This document shows positions 42,793 to 55,479 of a stretch of 62,000 nucleotides of DNA, piece by piece. Numbering within the stretch: position 1 is the stretch's first letter; each line of letters begins with the position of its first letter. Both the position numbers and the translations under genes were made by a program. Below the pieces are notes generated by a model that worked only from the letters and a program-made list of their open reading frames with translations, was not told the DNA's origin and made no database searches. Source of the DNA: Liolophura sinensis (taxonomy: Eukaryota > Mollusca > Polyplacophora > Chitonida > Chitonidae); assembly GCF_032854445.1 (NCBI RefSeq), contig NC_088299.1:285001-347000 (forward strand), written 5' to 3'.

Positions 42793-45670
42793 GTATACTA
42801 CCAACCGTCTTCCGCCCCCACCCCAAACCAAGCAACTCCCTGCTCCCAAAATATGTCTCCCACGGTTCAGGCAATTGAAAAACAACCTCTATTGTATTTG
42901 TTAATTGTGCTCAGTAAATGACCGGCCAACAAAATCAGTACGTTCAAGGTATTTTAAACCTGTATCCTTGGTCTCTTAGTATTGACGTGCGGACGGAGGA
43001 TCATTACTTGTCGTGGACACGCCTTTTCGTCTCTCTAAATGAGCGTTAATCAGATCACGTGACCGTATCAGAATATCGATCCGTGTAAACGTAAGAGTGG
43101 ATTTAAAGTTAACCCTCTGACCGTATAAGCCCGGGGATCCATTAGCTAATATTGATTGTCTGTTTGGACAACACATCTAATGGATTGCTGTAACAAACAC
43201 TCACTCTGGATCGGATGTGATTCTTCGGTCAGTCTTTTGATCTACCTGGACAAGAAAGCCGTGTATACTAGTGCGTCCGGCAACCCCAGTCCCCATGACA
43301 AAAGACCATTAATAATGGCCGAAGACGGTGCTGTGTTTCAGATGTGTCACTGTTTCAAGTTTAAAATGAAAGAAAACACTGAGCAAATGTATCCATGCAT
43401 CAAAAAAGTATCCCGTAGCTTTTTAATCTTGTGACAATAACCAAGATATTGCAGTTTGAATAAAGCTAAAAGGCGAACATCGAGATAGTCAAATGGGCCG
43501 CCATAACCGGAAAATGCATCAGTTTCCACTGACGTCACACGAACCCTGATTTGCATTTTAGTCATGTATGTGCGAAGAGAGCGCGCGAGTCCAGATTCTC
43601 AAGCATGGCGTATCCCATGGCCACGAACGAATGCAGATTAGAAGTCACCAAGCAAGTCGGAAAAATGGTTTGCGATTTTGAGATTGTTTATAAATATACG
43701 TCTGTTTCGTATATATTTCGTTCGGTTTTATACCCTCTTCTGAAATAACTCATGACACATTATTTGTGATTCTTTTCTTTTAAAGATTATTTCTGTATTT
43801 GCATGTTCCAACATATCTAGGCGCCGGTGGGAATTTAGGATATTGATTTTGACCGTAACAGTCGGTTCTTTGGTGACATTTGGTGACACGGTTATTACAA
43901 AGGTAAAACAAAACCTTAACAAGTTCTATCCTAATTTTCCCACTGGCCAACGTTTATTTGATGTTCGTACAAGTAATAATTAACCCTTTTGAACATATTT
44001 TTTTCAGGTCAGAAGTGTGAAGAAACAACTAACTTTCATATATTTGCATAAATAGTAAAAATTCGATTTACGACAAGTGAAGTTCAATTATATACAACAA
44101 TAATACCCCATCAGGCAAGGACCAATTCGAGCTCACGATAGATACGGTAATCTAGACCTTCGTGTTAGTACATATGACTGTTGTCTGGCCAAACATGTGC
44201 AGTACATATACATGCGATGAGGAGGTGAAATTTATGCATGGGAGAAATCGAAATTTCGAGGATAAACCACTGACTTGTACCAAGTTACTGACGAATTTAA
44301 TCACATGTGAAGCACTATCTTTCCACGCCACATTGGTGGAATACACGATATTAAAGGCCGCTCAAACGGCCACACGAGAACGGCTAACAGCTAATTGCCA
44401 CGAACAATGAGTGAATATCAAAATCCTTACCCAAAACCGGAGATGAACCTACAAATCGATTACCTCAAAAACGTAGTCTCTAGTCTCTGGAGCTTGGAAA
44501 CTATGGTTTTGCAAGGTAGCTTTGTATGCCTGACACGTTCACTGCTAAGCTGATGGCGTATTACGGTGCGCAAATTTTTTACAGTGTCACTGGCTGGCAG
44601 TTTGGGCAACATTGCATTTTCCTGTAGATAAACAGCTCTCTTCTGACTGTGAATTGCCAGATAATTGCGTTGCTCCAAGGTTTCATAAAAGTACAAGATC
44701 GCCTCATATTATTTTTGCAGCCAAAATGCTGTAATGTTACAAATGTTAATATTAGATTTGACCGGAATATTGTCTAGATTTATCGGAGTATAATAAACGG
44801 ATTCATGCAGTTTTTTTTTTCGTTTACAGTTGTAAAAAAAAATATTAGGCATATACTTATAATTTGATTTAAGAAATAAAATAATGTTGTCTAAAGAATC
44901 TAATGTTACTTGAAGAAGGTAACGCCGCAGTCTACAGTACACACATTTTATGAATGAGATTGCCAGAGAAATTGGTGAGGAAAGTTCTACCACCACTAAG
45001 CAATGTTTGTGCCCAGCGAGCGAAATAACCAGAAGATTAGACCTATATCTGCAGGTCGTTTCAAAAAGGATCGTGAATAACTTGACATTTACACAGTGGA
45101 ATCAGACAGAACTTTGAGTGCAGAAGATGCAGAACGAGCTGAATTTATTTCGTGCGACGCACTTTCTTGGCGACACCACGTTTGTACTGGGAATAACCGA
45201 CTACTGCTACTCTTGATGCACGCAGAGGATGTGCGGGAGTATGCACACAGCTAGACAACTTAGTCATGCCGATTGCAAAACGTGTACAGTTGTAACATAT
45301 TGCAGATATCTCGATGTCCAAAGCATACTGGTTATCCAATAACAATGTTTATTTTAGACATCAGCTGGAATGTGATTTTGATCATACTGACAAGTTTTGG
45401 CGATCACTTGCACTCGAATATGCTATATAGGGCTATATCACATGCATCCACTGACTGTAGGTGTATCAGTGTTAGTAACACCGCATGATCAAATTCATAC
45501 TGAGGTAGGCCCTGCTGTTTTAACAGTTACTCCTGACTATGCACAGAATTTGTACTGATGCTCCCGTTTGTGAATGTGAATGTAATACAGACGGTAGCAG
45601 ATTGGCCTACATTTTCACAGTTTTGTAATTAGTTACGTGGGCGTGGCTTAATTTTTTCGATTTGTTGGAG
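42793..45670. other. No gene recognised
   Basis: A long stretch of ordinary AT-rich sequence. Short ATG-led frames (for example 43605-43748 on + and 45145-45345 on -) have no recognisable domain. The - strand frame at 45145-45345 ends in a basic GYSQYKRGVAKKVRRTK tail, which could be a terminal exon, but there is nothing to confirm it. Confidence 0.35.
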
Positions 45671-45752
45671 TATAAACGCAAATATTTTACCAATCGGATT
45701 GCGCCTTACAAACATGCATTCAAATATGAGTGTACGCAAACAGAAGGTAAGT
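45671..45752 (+). other. Possible TATA box and short first exon
   Basis: TATAAAC at 45671-45677 is followed 37 nt later by an ATG at 45714 and 11 codons (MHSNMSVRKQK). These run exactly into a perfect splice donor, GTAAGT (45747-45752), in phase 0. No matching acceptor exon was identified downstream. This arrangement can arise by chance. Confidence 0.18.
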
Positions 45753-46948
45753 CCGTACACCTATACAGCAGGTAAAGGGTCTACTTGAATTTGTATATAG
45801 TGTATTTAGGGCCTAGGTACAGTGTAATATCTAGACAAACTGTTGTATCGCTGACAAGCTTGACAGACTCGTGTTGTGTTAATCCCACATACAACTGTGT
45901 TAATCCCACATACAATACAAACGCTTCATTCTCCCTACCCCATGGCTAAGACTGACGAACTGACCGAAGTCAACTCGAATTTGCGTTACCTCTGCATGAA
46001 TAAGCCTTCTACGGTCGATTTAATTGGATATGTTTATTTATTTTTCGCCATTCATTTGCCAAATCTCGTCACTAAAGAGAGCAGCCAAAGCAGCGAGAGC
46101 TGGAGAACATACAACTTCTTGGGTCAACGGGGTGACAGTCGCAGCAGTACAACGCTTCAACAGTCTGAGCCACGGGAATCTATATTACACTTTTAAAACA
46201 CAAAGTTATTTATATTAATTGCTAAAATTATACATGTTAAACAGATTGCACGATTATGCACGATATATATATACGGCTCACAAAACTTAAAACGATTAAA
46301 GTGATGCAAGATCGTGTCAGATTACAACGTTTTCTAAGCGTGAAGTGAAGTGTTGTAAAGTGTTGAATTTCTAACCTATAATTATAGCTGACATTTCAGT
46401 TTTAAAAGAGTATGCTATTATAGCAAATGTTAACAAAAGACTATATCAGTACATAAAACAGTAGAATCTTCACAAATATATCTCTTTAGAAAAACTTGAC
46501 TGAGCTTACTGGTCATCCGAAGATGGACGGTTGAGCAATTTTACAGGGTCGTGGAGTATATCATCCATCTCTTCTCTTTGAATGTTATGGGTGAACAACG
46601 AAGCGTCGGCTGAACCTGTGGTCTAATCATGTCCATGGAATGTCCAGGCGGCTGTCTGTTAGCGACGCCTTACTCTGGGCGATCTCACGTGCACTGACCA
46701 CCCAGTGACCACCGAGAGGCAAAATCTAATTGGCTGAGCACGTCTGACCACGCGCTGTCCATAAAGACCTGATGCCGAGCTGTTCATCTGACAGCCTTGG
46801 TCGTTATGCAATGTTGTGCTGGACCATATGTATAGCATATATAAAGTATTATCGCCAGAGGAATTACGCAACCCAGTGTATTAAACCTGTTTGTTTCTAT
46901 AGTGACTCTGGAGTCACTTTGCACCTAAATTAGCGTTGAATGCAGTAT

Positions 46949-46951
<3 letters not shown>
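45753..46951. other. No gene seen
   Basis: A short tandem duplication of GTTAATCCCACATACAA lies near 45880-45915. Otherwise this is AT-rich sequence without recognised features. Confidence 0.4.

Positions 46952-47010
<59 letters not shown>
46952..47010. repeat. (TA)n microsatellite
   Basis: About 29 uninterrupted AT dinucleotides, able to extrude as a cruciform. Confidence 0.98.
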
Positions 47011-47014
<4 letters not shown>

Positions 47015-48374
47015 GAAGTCACTGAAAACTGGAACTAAATTGGACTTAACCAGGTTGTATGGCGTAACCGCCACTTTTTAGCTGGAACAAGCAGCTATTT
47101 AACACCATAAAACTAATCTGCTATACTGACAGTACCCTATGTTATAAAAGTGATGGCGGAATATATCCAACTATTAGAATATATAAACTATTATATTATA
47201 TAGGCTGTGACAGAATTGTTTTTGCATTCCAACAGAATACGTTTGTTGGTGTAAAGGTACAGAACATTATATTATATTGCAATAACATAATTTGTTGTAG
47301 CATCAGAAAAAAAGCGATGTTAAATGTGACAGATTAGTTCTTACTGTACAACTCGGTCTGTCTTTCCATTTGTCGGTCGGTCAAATTTTTGACATCTCAT
47401 CTTTCTTGAGAGCAAGTGAACATGCAGCTATTTCGAATTTGCGAGATTATAAACGCGTTCACTGCTATATATTTTTTTTCTTTTTAGCGTTAGTCCATAT
47501 CCGACAAAACTCTACGCACATCTAACTCTCTCATTCACGTGGCCGAGTTTTGAAGCGATTTCATCCAGGATTTGTCTGGCCTCGTGCCCTAGCCATTTGT
47601 TTGTTAGGAATAATAACAAACATAATACTGCTCATTCTGTAATACGACATGGCAAAGTAAGTTGATGCTTTATTAGTCCAAACGTCTGGATTTGATCTCC
47701 ATGGAGACGCCCCTAAATTAGCACGAAGATATTACACCCGCGCCAGGTGCATTTGTTAGCAAGTTAATCCGCATGTCATGAGCGTTTTTGTTGTCTGGGT
47801 AATTTCAATGAAGTGATGAATACAGGATGTAGTATTTGCTGAAAGAAGGAATACAAGAGGCTTTGCCGATTGTTATGCACTCTTAAGGATAGTAAATATA
47901 TTCTTCATATATTGCCATGATATATTTGTACTGAATATTCTTTCCGTTATTTTTAATATATAGAATTTTTCAATGAAAGCTTACAACAGCCACTTGCAGA
48001 TGTTGATTTTTTTTTATAAAAATATTTGAGAACGCAAAAGTATATCGACTGAATCCATTCAAAAATTTGTGAAAAAAAAAAAACAAAGGGATGCGTAACG
48101 AATTAAGACAGACTTGTTGACGCTACAGCTCTGCAGACATGCGCAGATAGTACTTCTGTTCGCCACACGTCATAGGTTTGATGGATTGGTGTTCAACGCT
48201 GTACTCACTTCAGGTGACTGGTTATATCGTCGACTGACAACATAAGGTAGTACACGTTATCGTGTGTACTATAATAATATGTATTATCCCCGCGTCTGCT
48301 GAGCGTTGTCTAGGTGATTTGAACATGGCAAGCTATGTTTTACGTCTTACTTTGTCTGCGTGTTTCGTGCTGGA
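47011..48374. other. No gene seen
   Basis: AT-rich sequence with A and T runs (near 48003 and 48075). No coding exon or repeat partner was recognised. Confidence 0.45.
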
Positions 48375-48550
48375 AGGGCCGCCTTACTTGCCTTCGGTAA
48401 GGCGTCTCATTGACGCAGCACTAGATAAAAGAGCGGTGGAAATCCGTCCTGCAACAAGGAGGCACATTACATGCACCCCAAGGATTCCTCTATCATCATA
48501 TGACTGAAAAATTGTTAAGTACGACATTAAACTCACTCACTCACTCACTG
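48375..48550 (+). mobile_element. 5'-truncated SINE, family 1
   Basis: Begins GGGCCGCCTTACTTGCC and follows the body of the 31307 and 55101 copies through AAAAGAGCGGTGGAAATCC to TTGTTAAGTACGACATTAAA and an ACTC repeat. The tRNA-like head is absent. Confidence 0.85.
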
Positions 48551-48896
48551 GCTCACTCGTGCTGGAGGCAAATTACAGCCCCATACTGGACATCTAACGT
48601 GTTACTGTTTGCTTCATTCACCACTCGCCAATGGTTGTCATTGGTCTGTTACAGCTACGCTGCCTTGTCTCGGGCAGGCATGTGGAAGCCGGTCTATTTT
48701 TATAGAATGTATGTAATAAATATAATTTATACAGCTGCTCCTGGCATGAGCATATGAGCAGCCAGTCTGCAGCATTTTTGTGCAATATTTTCTTCATTCA
48801 AGGTGAATACAATATAAAATTCAGGTCATAAGATTTTAAAGATCGAAATGAAAAAATACAAAAAAATACACATACATCCCTGGGAAATAATTACAC

Positions 48897-48900
<4 letters not shown>
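48551..48900. other. No gene seen
   Basis: AT-rich spacer between a SINE and a (TG)n tract, with A-rich runs near 48850. Confidence 0.5.

Positions 48901-48944
<44 letters not shown>
48901..48944. repeat. (TG)n microsatellite
   Basis: Twenty-two uninterrupted TG units. Confidence 0.98.
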
Positions 48945-48945
<1 letters not shown>

Positions 48946-49036
48946 TTTCCCGTGTTAACTGATACACGATATCAATCTTAATTTCATCAACTGTGTTGAA
49001 GTCATTGGCCAAGTTTTACATCGACCGCATTAACAG

Positions 49037-50336
49037 ATATACGACAAAAAGGAATATGTGATCATGCAGGACCATCATAAAAGATACGACAAAAAGGAGT
49101 ATGTGATCAAGCAGGGCCATCATGAAAGGTACGACTGAAGGAATATGTGTTCAAGCGGAACCATCATAAAATGTACGACAGAAAGGAGTATGTGATTAAG
49201 CGGGACAATCATAAAAAATACCACTGAAAGGAATATGTGATCAAGCGGTACCATCATAAAAGATACGACAGAAATGAGTATGGGATCAAGCGAAACCATC
49301 ACAAAAGGTACGACAGAAAGGAGTATGTGATCAAGCGGGACAATGATAAAAGATACGACAGAAAGGAATATGGGATCAAGCGGGACCATCATGAAAGGTA
49401 CGACAGAAATGAGTATGTGATTAAGCGGGACCATCATACAAGATACGACAGAAAGGAATATGTGATCATACGGGACCATCATAAAAGATACGACAGAAAG
49501 GAATATGTGATCATGCAGGACCATCATACAAGATACGACAGAAAGGAATATGTGATCATACGGGACCATCATGAAAGATACGACAGAAAGGAATATGGGA
49601 TCATGCAGGACCATCGTAAAAAATAGGTACGACTGAAAGGAATATTTGTTCAGGCACGACCATCATGGAAGGTATGAAAGAAAGAAATATGCGATCATGC
49701 ATGATCATCATAAAATCTACTACAGAAAGGAGTATGTAATCAAACAGGACCATCATAAAAGGTACGACAGAAAGGAATATGTGATCAAGCGGGACCATCA
49801 TAAAAGATACGACAGAAAGGAATATGGGATCAAGCGGAACCATCATAAAAGGTACGACAGAAAGGAGTATGTGATCAAGCGGGACAATTATAAAAGGTAC
49901 GACTGGAAGGAATATGTGATCACGCAGGACAATCATAAAAGATACGATAGAAAGGAATATGGGATCAAGCGGGACAATCACAATAGGTACGACAGAAAGG
50001 AGTATGTGATCAAGCGGGACAATCTCAATAGGTACGACAGAAAGGAGTATGTGATCAAGCGGGACCATCATGAAAGGTACGACAGAAAGGAGTATGTGAT
50101 CAAGCGGGACCATCGTAAAAAAATAGGTACGACAGAAAGGAATATGTGTTCATGTAGGACCATCATGGAAGGTATGGAAGAAAGAAATATGCGGTCATGC
50201 ATGATCATCATAAAATCTACTACAGAACGAAGTATGTGATCATGCGAGACCATAATAAAAGGTACTACAGAAAGGAATATGTGATCATAAGAGACCATCA
50301 TAAAATATACGATTTAAAGGAATATGTGATTATGCA
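49037..50336. repeat. Minisatellite, 45-bp unit, open on both strands
   Basis: About 29 tandem units of 45 bp of the type ACGACAGAAAGGAATATG-TGATCAAGCGGGACCATCATAAAAGGT. The period is a multiple of three and the consensus has no stops in some frames. As a result, the + strand reads a 15-residue repeat (YDRKEYVIKRDHHKR) for 129 and 197 codons, and the - strand reads MVPLDHILLSVVPFM for 164 and 170 codons. A block at about 49606-49740 recurs at about 50107-50240, a higher-order duplication of about 500 bp. Unit variants change amino acids freely (V/G, K/M/I, D/N), which argues against selection on a protein. Confidence 0.92.
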
Positions 50337-50799
50337 CTGTCGGATTTTCAACATTATATTTGAAAGGTCAAAACTAAGAAAATTCCAGTGGCGGCGTCCG
50401 GTTTGCATAGTATTTTCTTCGACATTTGGTAACATCCTCATTTTTCCTGACCATCTTGCTTTTCCCTATAAGGACTTCCTGTTTTAAGTCACTTCATATG
50501 TTTCATAATTTTAAATTTGAATCTCAAGGTGCTGCATTTGATTGGTCAGTTCCGTTCTGCGGGCCAAAGAGTGAAACAAAGGATCTGTTTGTCTATATTA
50601 GCGTTGATATTTTCCTTCCACAATAAGATAAAACAAACCTTTTTTATAATTAATTTGTTGCATAAAAAAAGGAGAAAACTATACCTGTGTGGGTTTATGG
50701 ACTTGATAGTTCCTATTGCCAAAAAGCGTGGTGAAAATCTCGTCAATATGAGCATCAAATCAAAGCAGGCCTACAGACATGTACACGTAGATCCGACCA
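50337..50799. other. No gene seen
   Basis: AT-rich sequence after the minisatellite. Overlapping short frames only. Confidence 0.45.
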
Positions 50800-50895
50800 G
50801 CTATACATACCCAGAGGCCACCAATATCCAATCAGCAGTAACGTCATGCTAAGCGCCAAGTGAGGAAGCATTTAGGATCACTTTAAGATGTTCCG
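50800..50895 (-). mobile_element. Old SINE fragment, family 1 type
   Basis: TGCTAAGCGCCAAGTGAGG and the following bases match the middle of the 36612-36980 SINE (TGCTGAGCGCCAAGTGCGG). Only about 90 bp are recognisable. Confidence 0.5.
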
Positions 50896-51771
50896 TACCA
50901 CCCATTATGCGGTTGACATCAACCACAAACGAGATCGGCTGAAGTGCACTTCATCAAATGTAAACATACTTCCTGGATCGTCCATGTCACTGGATCAGGA
51001 CTACATAGAGCATGCAACCAGCCAGTATATGTATAAAGGATCATTCATTTGATAAACCAATAGTTCCATCGACAAATTAACCAAATGAACAAGGTTTTCT
51101 GTTACAAATCGATATTTAGACCAATATATCTGTGTGGGCAGTGAACTGATGCTGTTGAACAGATCGATAGTTAGGCGTCTCCACGTGGTTGGGGAAAATC
51201 GCACGCCTTATTTGTTCCTTTTTTTATCAGTCAACGATCAGAATTTTTCGTTCGATGAATGTTGTTATTTTAACCTGGTCGTGGACGATTATTTGAAACA
51301 GAATTCTCCACAGATCTAAAGCTAAACGATACCAGAATTACACCAGAATAACTGCATTACCTCGAACAACCCGGTTTTGCAATTTATCTATTCATGAATG
51401 CGGATTGCAAATAGTCGTACCGAGAAAATCGAAATTATTAAATAATCAGATTGGCTGCCATTTATCTGAACCTACCACTGATTGCTTTTGAACAACGATG
51501 AAAATGTGATTAAAACAAAATGACTTGTGAATGCTAATTTCCCATCAGACAGGCTTAGTAATTTAAGTATCTGGCAATAATTGCACTGCCTGTAACTTGA
51601 AGCGTGGATGTATTTTATCATTTCGTTTCATTATTTATCCATGGAAGAACATTTATATAACACGCATATAAACGCCAGTTCAGACTGGCATGACTAGGTA
51701 GTGAGGGCATGCATGACTAAAGAACCCAGAAATCTGGCTAACGTTTATGATAGCTATGCATAGTAACTCCT
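50896..51771. other. No gene seen
   Basis: AT-rich sequence. A 61-codon frame at 51134-51319 has no recognised domain. Confidence 0.45.
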
Positions 51772-52035
51772 TGATTTATTTATTTGATTTGTGTTTTACA
51801 CCGTACTCAAGAATATTTCACTTATACGATGGCGGCCAGCCTTATGGTGGGTGGAAACCGGGCAGAGACCGGTGGAAACCCACGACCATCCACAGGTTGC
51901 TGACAGACCTTCCCACGTACAGCTGGAGAGGAAGCCAACGTGAGCTGGACTTGAACTCACAGCGACCGCATTGGTGAGAGGCTCCTGGGTCATTACGCTG
52001 CGCTAGCGCGCTAACCAACTGAGCCACGGAGGCCC
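51772..52035 (-). mobile_element. tRNA-derived SINE, family 2, full length
   Basis: On the - strand it starts GGCCTCCGTGGCTCAGTTGG (A box) and GTTAGCGCGC, with a B-box-like GAGTTCAAGTCC. The body contains CCACGACC and CCACCATAAGGCTGGCCGCC-type sequence, and the tail is GAAATATTCTTGAGTACGG with an AAAT repeat. It is close to the 61158-61430 copy. No clear target duplication is seen. Confidence 0.9.
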
Positions 52036-52649
52036 CAACACATATATAACAAATTACATTGAATAACATTATAGAATAACACAACAGATGTTAGCTTTTA
52101 TTATCTCGGACCTGCGGTGTTCTGTGGAGGCAAAGCTGTGGCATATTATTCGTACGTTATAGGTTACAGAACACTTTCAGTATATTCCCTTGGCTGAAAT
52201 CGTGTGAATGATCGTACTCCTTGCAGCGCATTCATCTCTCTCTACCTTTCGCTTTACATCACTGCCACCATTATACAAGCTTGACCTTTGGACCCTGTGA
52301 GACGCACGTGGGCTTGCTTAGTCTTAGCCTCATAACTTGTCTCCTCTCGCGGAACTATTTACTCAGTATTCGTCAATAAAATTGTTTCAAGTTTTAGTTA
52401 GAATCATGTTGTACATACTCTAGATAAAGAGAATGCATGTGTATAAAATATTATTAGAGACAAATGGTGTGACGGACAAATGTTCGTGTTTTCTGACATC
52501 ACCTTCCTACCTCATCACCGTGACCCCAGTGACCTCGGCGTTGTTCAAGATTTCCGTCCAAAATTTGTTAAGTCACGATAAATTCCTCAAGCATCTACAC
52601 TAGATTGACAGAGACATTACTTATGGATAACAACTCCTGGATTTATTGT
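52036..52649. other. No gene seen
   Basis: Mixed AT-rich sequence with no recognised feature. Confidence 0.45.
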
Positions 52650-52690
52650 GTTGTTGACGTTTCGATGTAGGTTCTTACATCGTTATCAAA
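52650..52690 (-). other. Perfect 7-bp hairpin, hammerhead/Penelope-like
   Basis: On the - strand, TTTGATAA is followed by the stem CGATGTA-AGAACC-TACATCG (52663-52682) and then AAACGTCAAC. The order (TGAtAA, stem II, GAAAC) recalls the hammerhead motif found in long terminal repeats of Penelope-like elements, but the first core strand departs from CUGANGA, so this would be a decayed copy. No Penelope protein was seen nearby. Confidence 0.25.
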
Positions 52691-53059
52691 CCATATGAAC
52701 ATACAGAGATACAAGACAACATATATACAGTAAGAGAGTGAGTGGTGTCAAAACAGGCGTTCGATCTGAAATCATTGACTATATAAGTGTAGACTGATAC
52801 CCCTTGTGTCTAGAAACAATGGTTTTCTGTATATGACGCTGCAGGCCGTGCGCTATTTAGAATAACTTTTCTGGGATCCTCCAACGCTACTTCGTGTGGG
52901 TGTGACAGTTTTTATATGACTGGATTTTTTCATATTTAATTATAACATTAACCCCACTAAACCCGATTATTTAAGCGGAATTTTATTTCAATTTGGCAGG
53001 AAGACTGGGACACCTCCACTAAAGGGAGATATTTTAATAAGTGTTTCTAATTCTCACCT

Positions 53060-53390
53060 TGTTAGTCTTTCTTTCAGGCGAGCAGAAATCCTATGCAACA
53101 GATTGAGAACCGGGCACATTCAAACGAATTCTTATTTAACAGATTTCATTTACATGACACGGGTTTTTGTGATCATTGCCAGGTTGAGGAAACAATTGAG
53201 CATATGTTGTTTCGATGCCCACAATATTCTCTCCAGAGACATCGCTATTATGCGGAACTACTCTGTGCTAGCATCACAGACCCCTGCCCAGACAATGTTT
53301 TAAGGCCTCGCAAGGAGTCTGGTAGAGTCTTCCAAGCTATAGTAAGGTTCCTGCTTCCATGTGCTTCCATGGAGAAAATTTAGAGTATAG
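53060..53390 (+). pseudogene. LINE ORF2 C-terminal fragment
   Basis: It encodes a LINE-type end: LRTGHIQTNSYL in one frame, then after a frameshift a C-C-H-C motif (CDHCQVEETIEHMLFRC) in another, ending at 53383. The 3' flank, AATGAAAACGCCATTAAAC, resembles LINE 3' UTR tails. No reverse transcriptase remains. It is a third LINE lineage in the window, distinct from the array and from 1-2278. Confidence 0.7.
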
Positions 53391-55086
53391 TTCATTCTAT
53401 CTCTGTGTTATAATGCATTAATGTGAACACTACTTGGTTCCAGCACTGATCGTGGCGTGCATCATTCATTAGAATGAAAACGCCATTAAACAAACTACCA
53501 TCACCACTAACCCCATTAAACGTTTTTGGGAGGGGTATAGAATTGAAATAATATTTCCTGCTATTCGCCTGGGACCTGAAATAATTACCTCATCCACCTT
53601 ATTGACTATGTAACTGCCGCTAGGTACCCATAGCTGAAACATTATTTCTCAGTTTTTCATCTTTTAAGCGTCTCATTTATGTGATAAACAGAATTTTATA
53701 TACTCATGTTCATTTCATATGAAAGTGATGAAACTCTCGCTAAAGCTCACAACATATGAAAAACTTCTTCAACTCGTTTCATAACTTGCATATGAAATAA
53801 ACACTCGTTTCAAATCCCATAATTATTTAATATGGTAACCATTTATTTATTTATGTATGTATTTATTTATTTATTTACTCTTTAAAAGTTACTTAACTTT
53901 TTCTTTATACTTTCGCGCCTACCCTGGAGATTGTTACTGGGGAGTCTCTAATAACTCCACAACTGGCAACTCAGGCTTATAACGAACATTAGAGTTTAAG
54001 GTACTCTATTATCCTTTTGCCAAGGGTTCTAGTAAGGTTCTTAATTAAAACAGTAACTAAGAAATCAGCAGACTCATAAACAACAGAGAGTAGGATTTCA
54101 GCTGAAGAGATTTCAGTTTTATTACAGCAAAATACAATAAACTGAAATAATTTAAATTCGACAAATTTAATCGGAAGATTCAAGTTGGTCTTATTAGGTC
54201 CTTATACCTCCCTGGCCAAAGTAGAGATCATCCATCATCTCGGCATAACAATGTTGCTGTAACTGAAGGGGGTGCTGGGCGGGGGACGGAGAGGGGGCCA
54301 CTGATCAACAGGAAAGAAACTGATTTCACCAGGGTGAAGTACATCACCATATTTGGTGGAATGTCCCGGCTGTCTTTTCATCCCATTGTTGACTGATAGC
54401 AATTTATACAGGAGCCCAGTGACTATTTTACCGATAGTGGGTAATTAGGTCAACTTCAAAGGCTTCTAAAGGTAAGACGTAACCGTCCTAATTATAGCTA
54501 CTGCGGCAGGGGTTTCCCCTTGGTTCAGTCCATCAACCACTAACCACCGAATTCGGTGGCGGTGACCAACACACCTGTTTAAATACTGGGAATTCTTTCA
54601 CCTTTGTTTGATTCAAGAATTATTCCACCGGCTGGATGCACTCAGGACTATAGTGGGGTGAGTACTTCGAAAGGTCCTTTCCAGGTATTAAAAATAAGCT
54701 TCGAACCTAGACACCCTCGGAATCAATGTTAGCCGTGAAATGTACAAGGAGGAATCACCGGATTCGGTGGTGACGTAATGCGAGTTCCCTTTCTGCATAC
54801 AAATCTAGCCACGTGCACGGCATATGTCTGTGTATCGATGTGTGTCACCGATAACTACCGCAGTTTCAAGTAACGACGTAGGGTAGGTCGATCGGCAGCT
54901 CTCAACTGTTGTTGCACCAAAATCGGGAAATACTAAAGATTATTTTGCTATGTTCGGAGAGAGAATTTTGAATAACCGACATATTTTATTTCGCGGGCTC
55001 AGTGTTTATAGTACCCAACCATGACCTGTGACCCCTAATTCAACCAACCAAAAGAACAGTGTCAGTCACACCCATTCTGAATTGCG
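53391..55086. other. Mostly featureless; TTTA-type simple repeat
   Basis: A TTTA/TGTA simple repeat lies at about 53841-53880. The 16-bp perfect palindrome CCACCGAATTCGGTGG lies near 54543, and a related CACCGGATTCGGTGG near 54757. No gene was recognised. Confidence 0.45.
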
Positions 55087-55100
55087 CCATTCACTATAGA

Positions 55101-55465
55101 GTGAGTGAGTGAGTGCTTGGGGTTTAACGTCGTACTCAACAATTTTTCAGTCATATGACGACGAAGGAATCATTAGGGTGCATGCACGTGTAATGTGCCT
55201 CCTTCTTGCAGGACGGATTTCCACCGCTCTTTTATTTAGTGCTGCATCACTGAGACGACTTACCGAAGGCAAGTAAGCCACCCCGCCCGAGCAATTATAC
55301 TGATACGGGTCAACCAGTCGTTGCACTATCCCCTTCATGCTGAACGCCAAGCGAGGAAGTTACAACTTCCTCTTTTAAAGTCTTAGGTGTGACTCGACCA
55401 AGGATTGATCCTGGATCTACCGGTCCCAAAGCGGACGCTCTACCAACTGTGCTATCCGGGCCGGT
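55101..55465 (-). mobile_element. tRNA-derived SINE, family 1, full length
   Basis: Exact 14-bp target duplication CCATTCACTATAGA at 55087-55100 and 55466-55479. The - strand head is tRNA-like: TAGCACAGTTGGTAGAGCG (A box) and GGATCAATCC (B box). The body is about 280 bp and the tail is GAAAAATTGTTGAGTACGAC with GTTAAACCCCAAG and an ACTC repeat. It serves as the reference copy for this family in the window. Confidence 0.95.
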
Positions 55466-55479
55466 CCATTCACTATAGA

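Noticed and set aside
49037-50336. CRISPR array or coding repeat protein
   Set aside because: Repeats are contiguous with no unique spacers, so not CRISPR. Unit variation is not biased toward synonymous sites, so coding is unlikely.
53093-53383. 96-codon zinc-finger-like gene
   Set aside because: The C-C-H-C motif with its context is the end of a LINE ORF2, with the preceding part in another frame.
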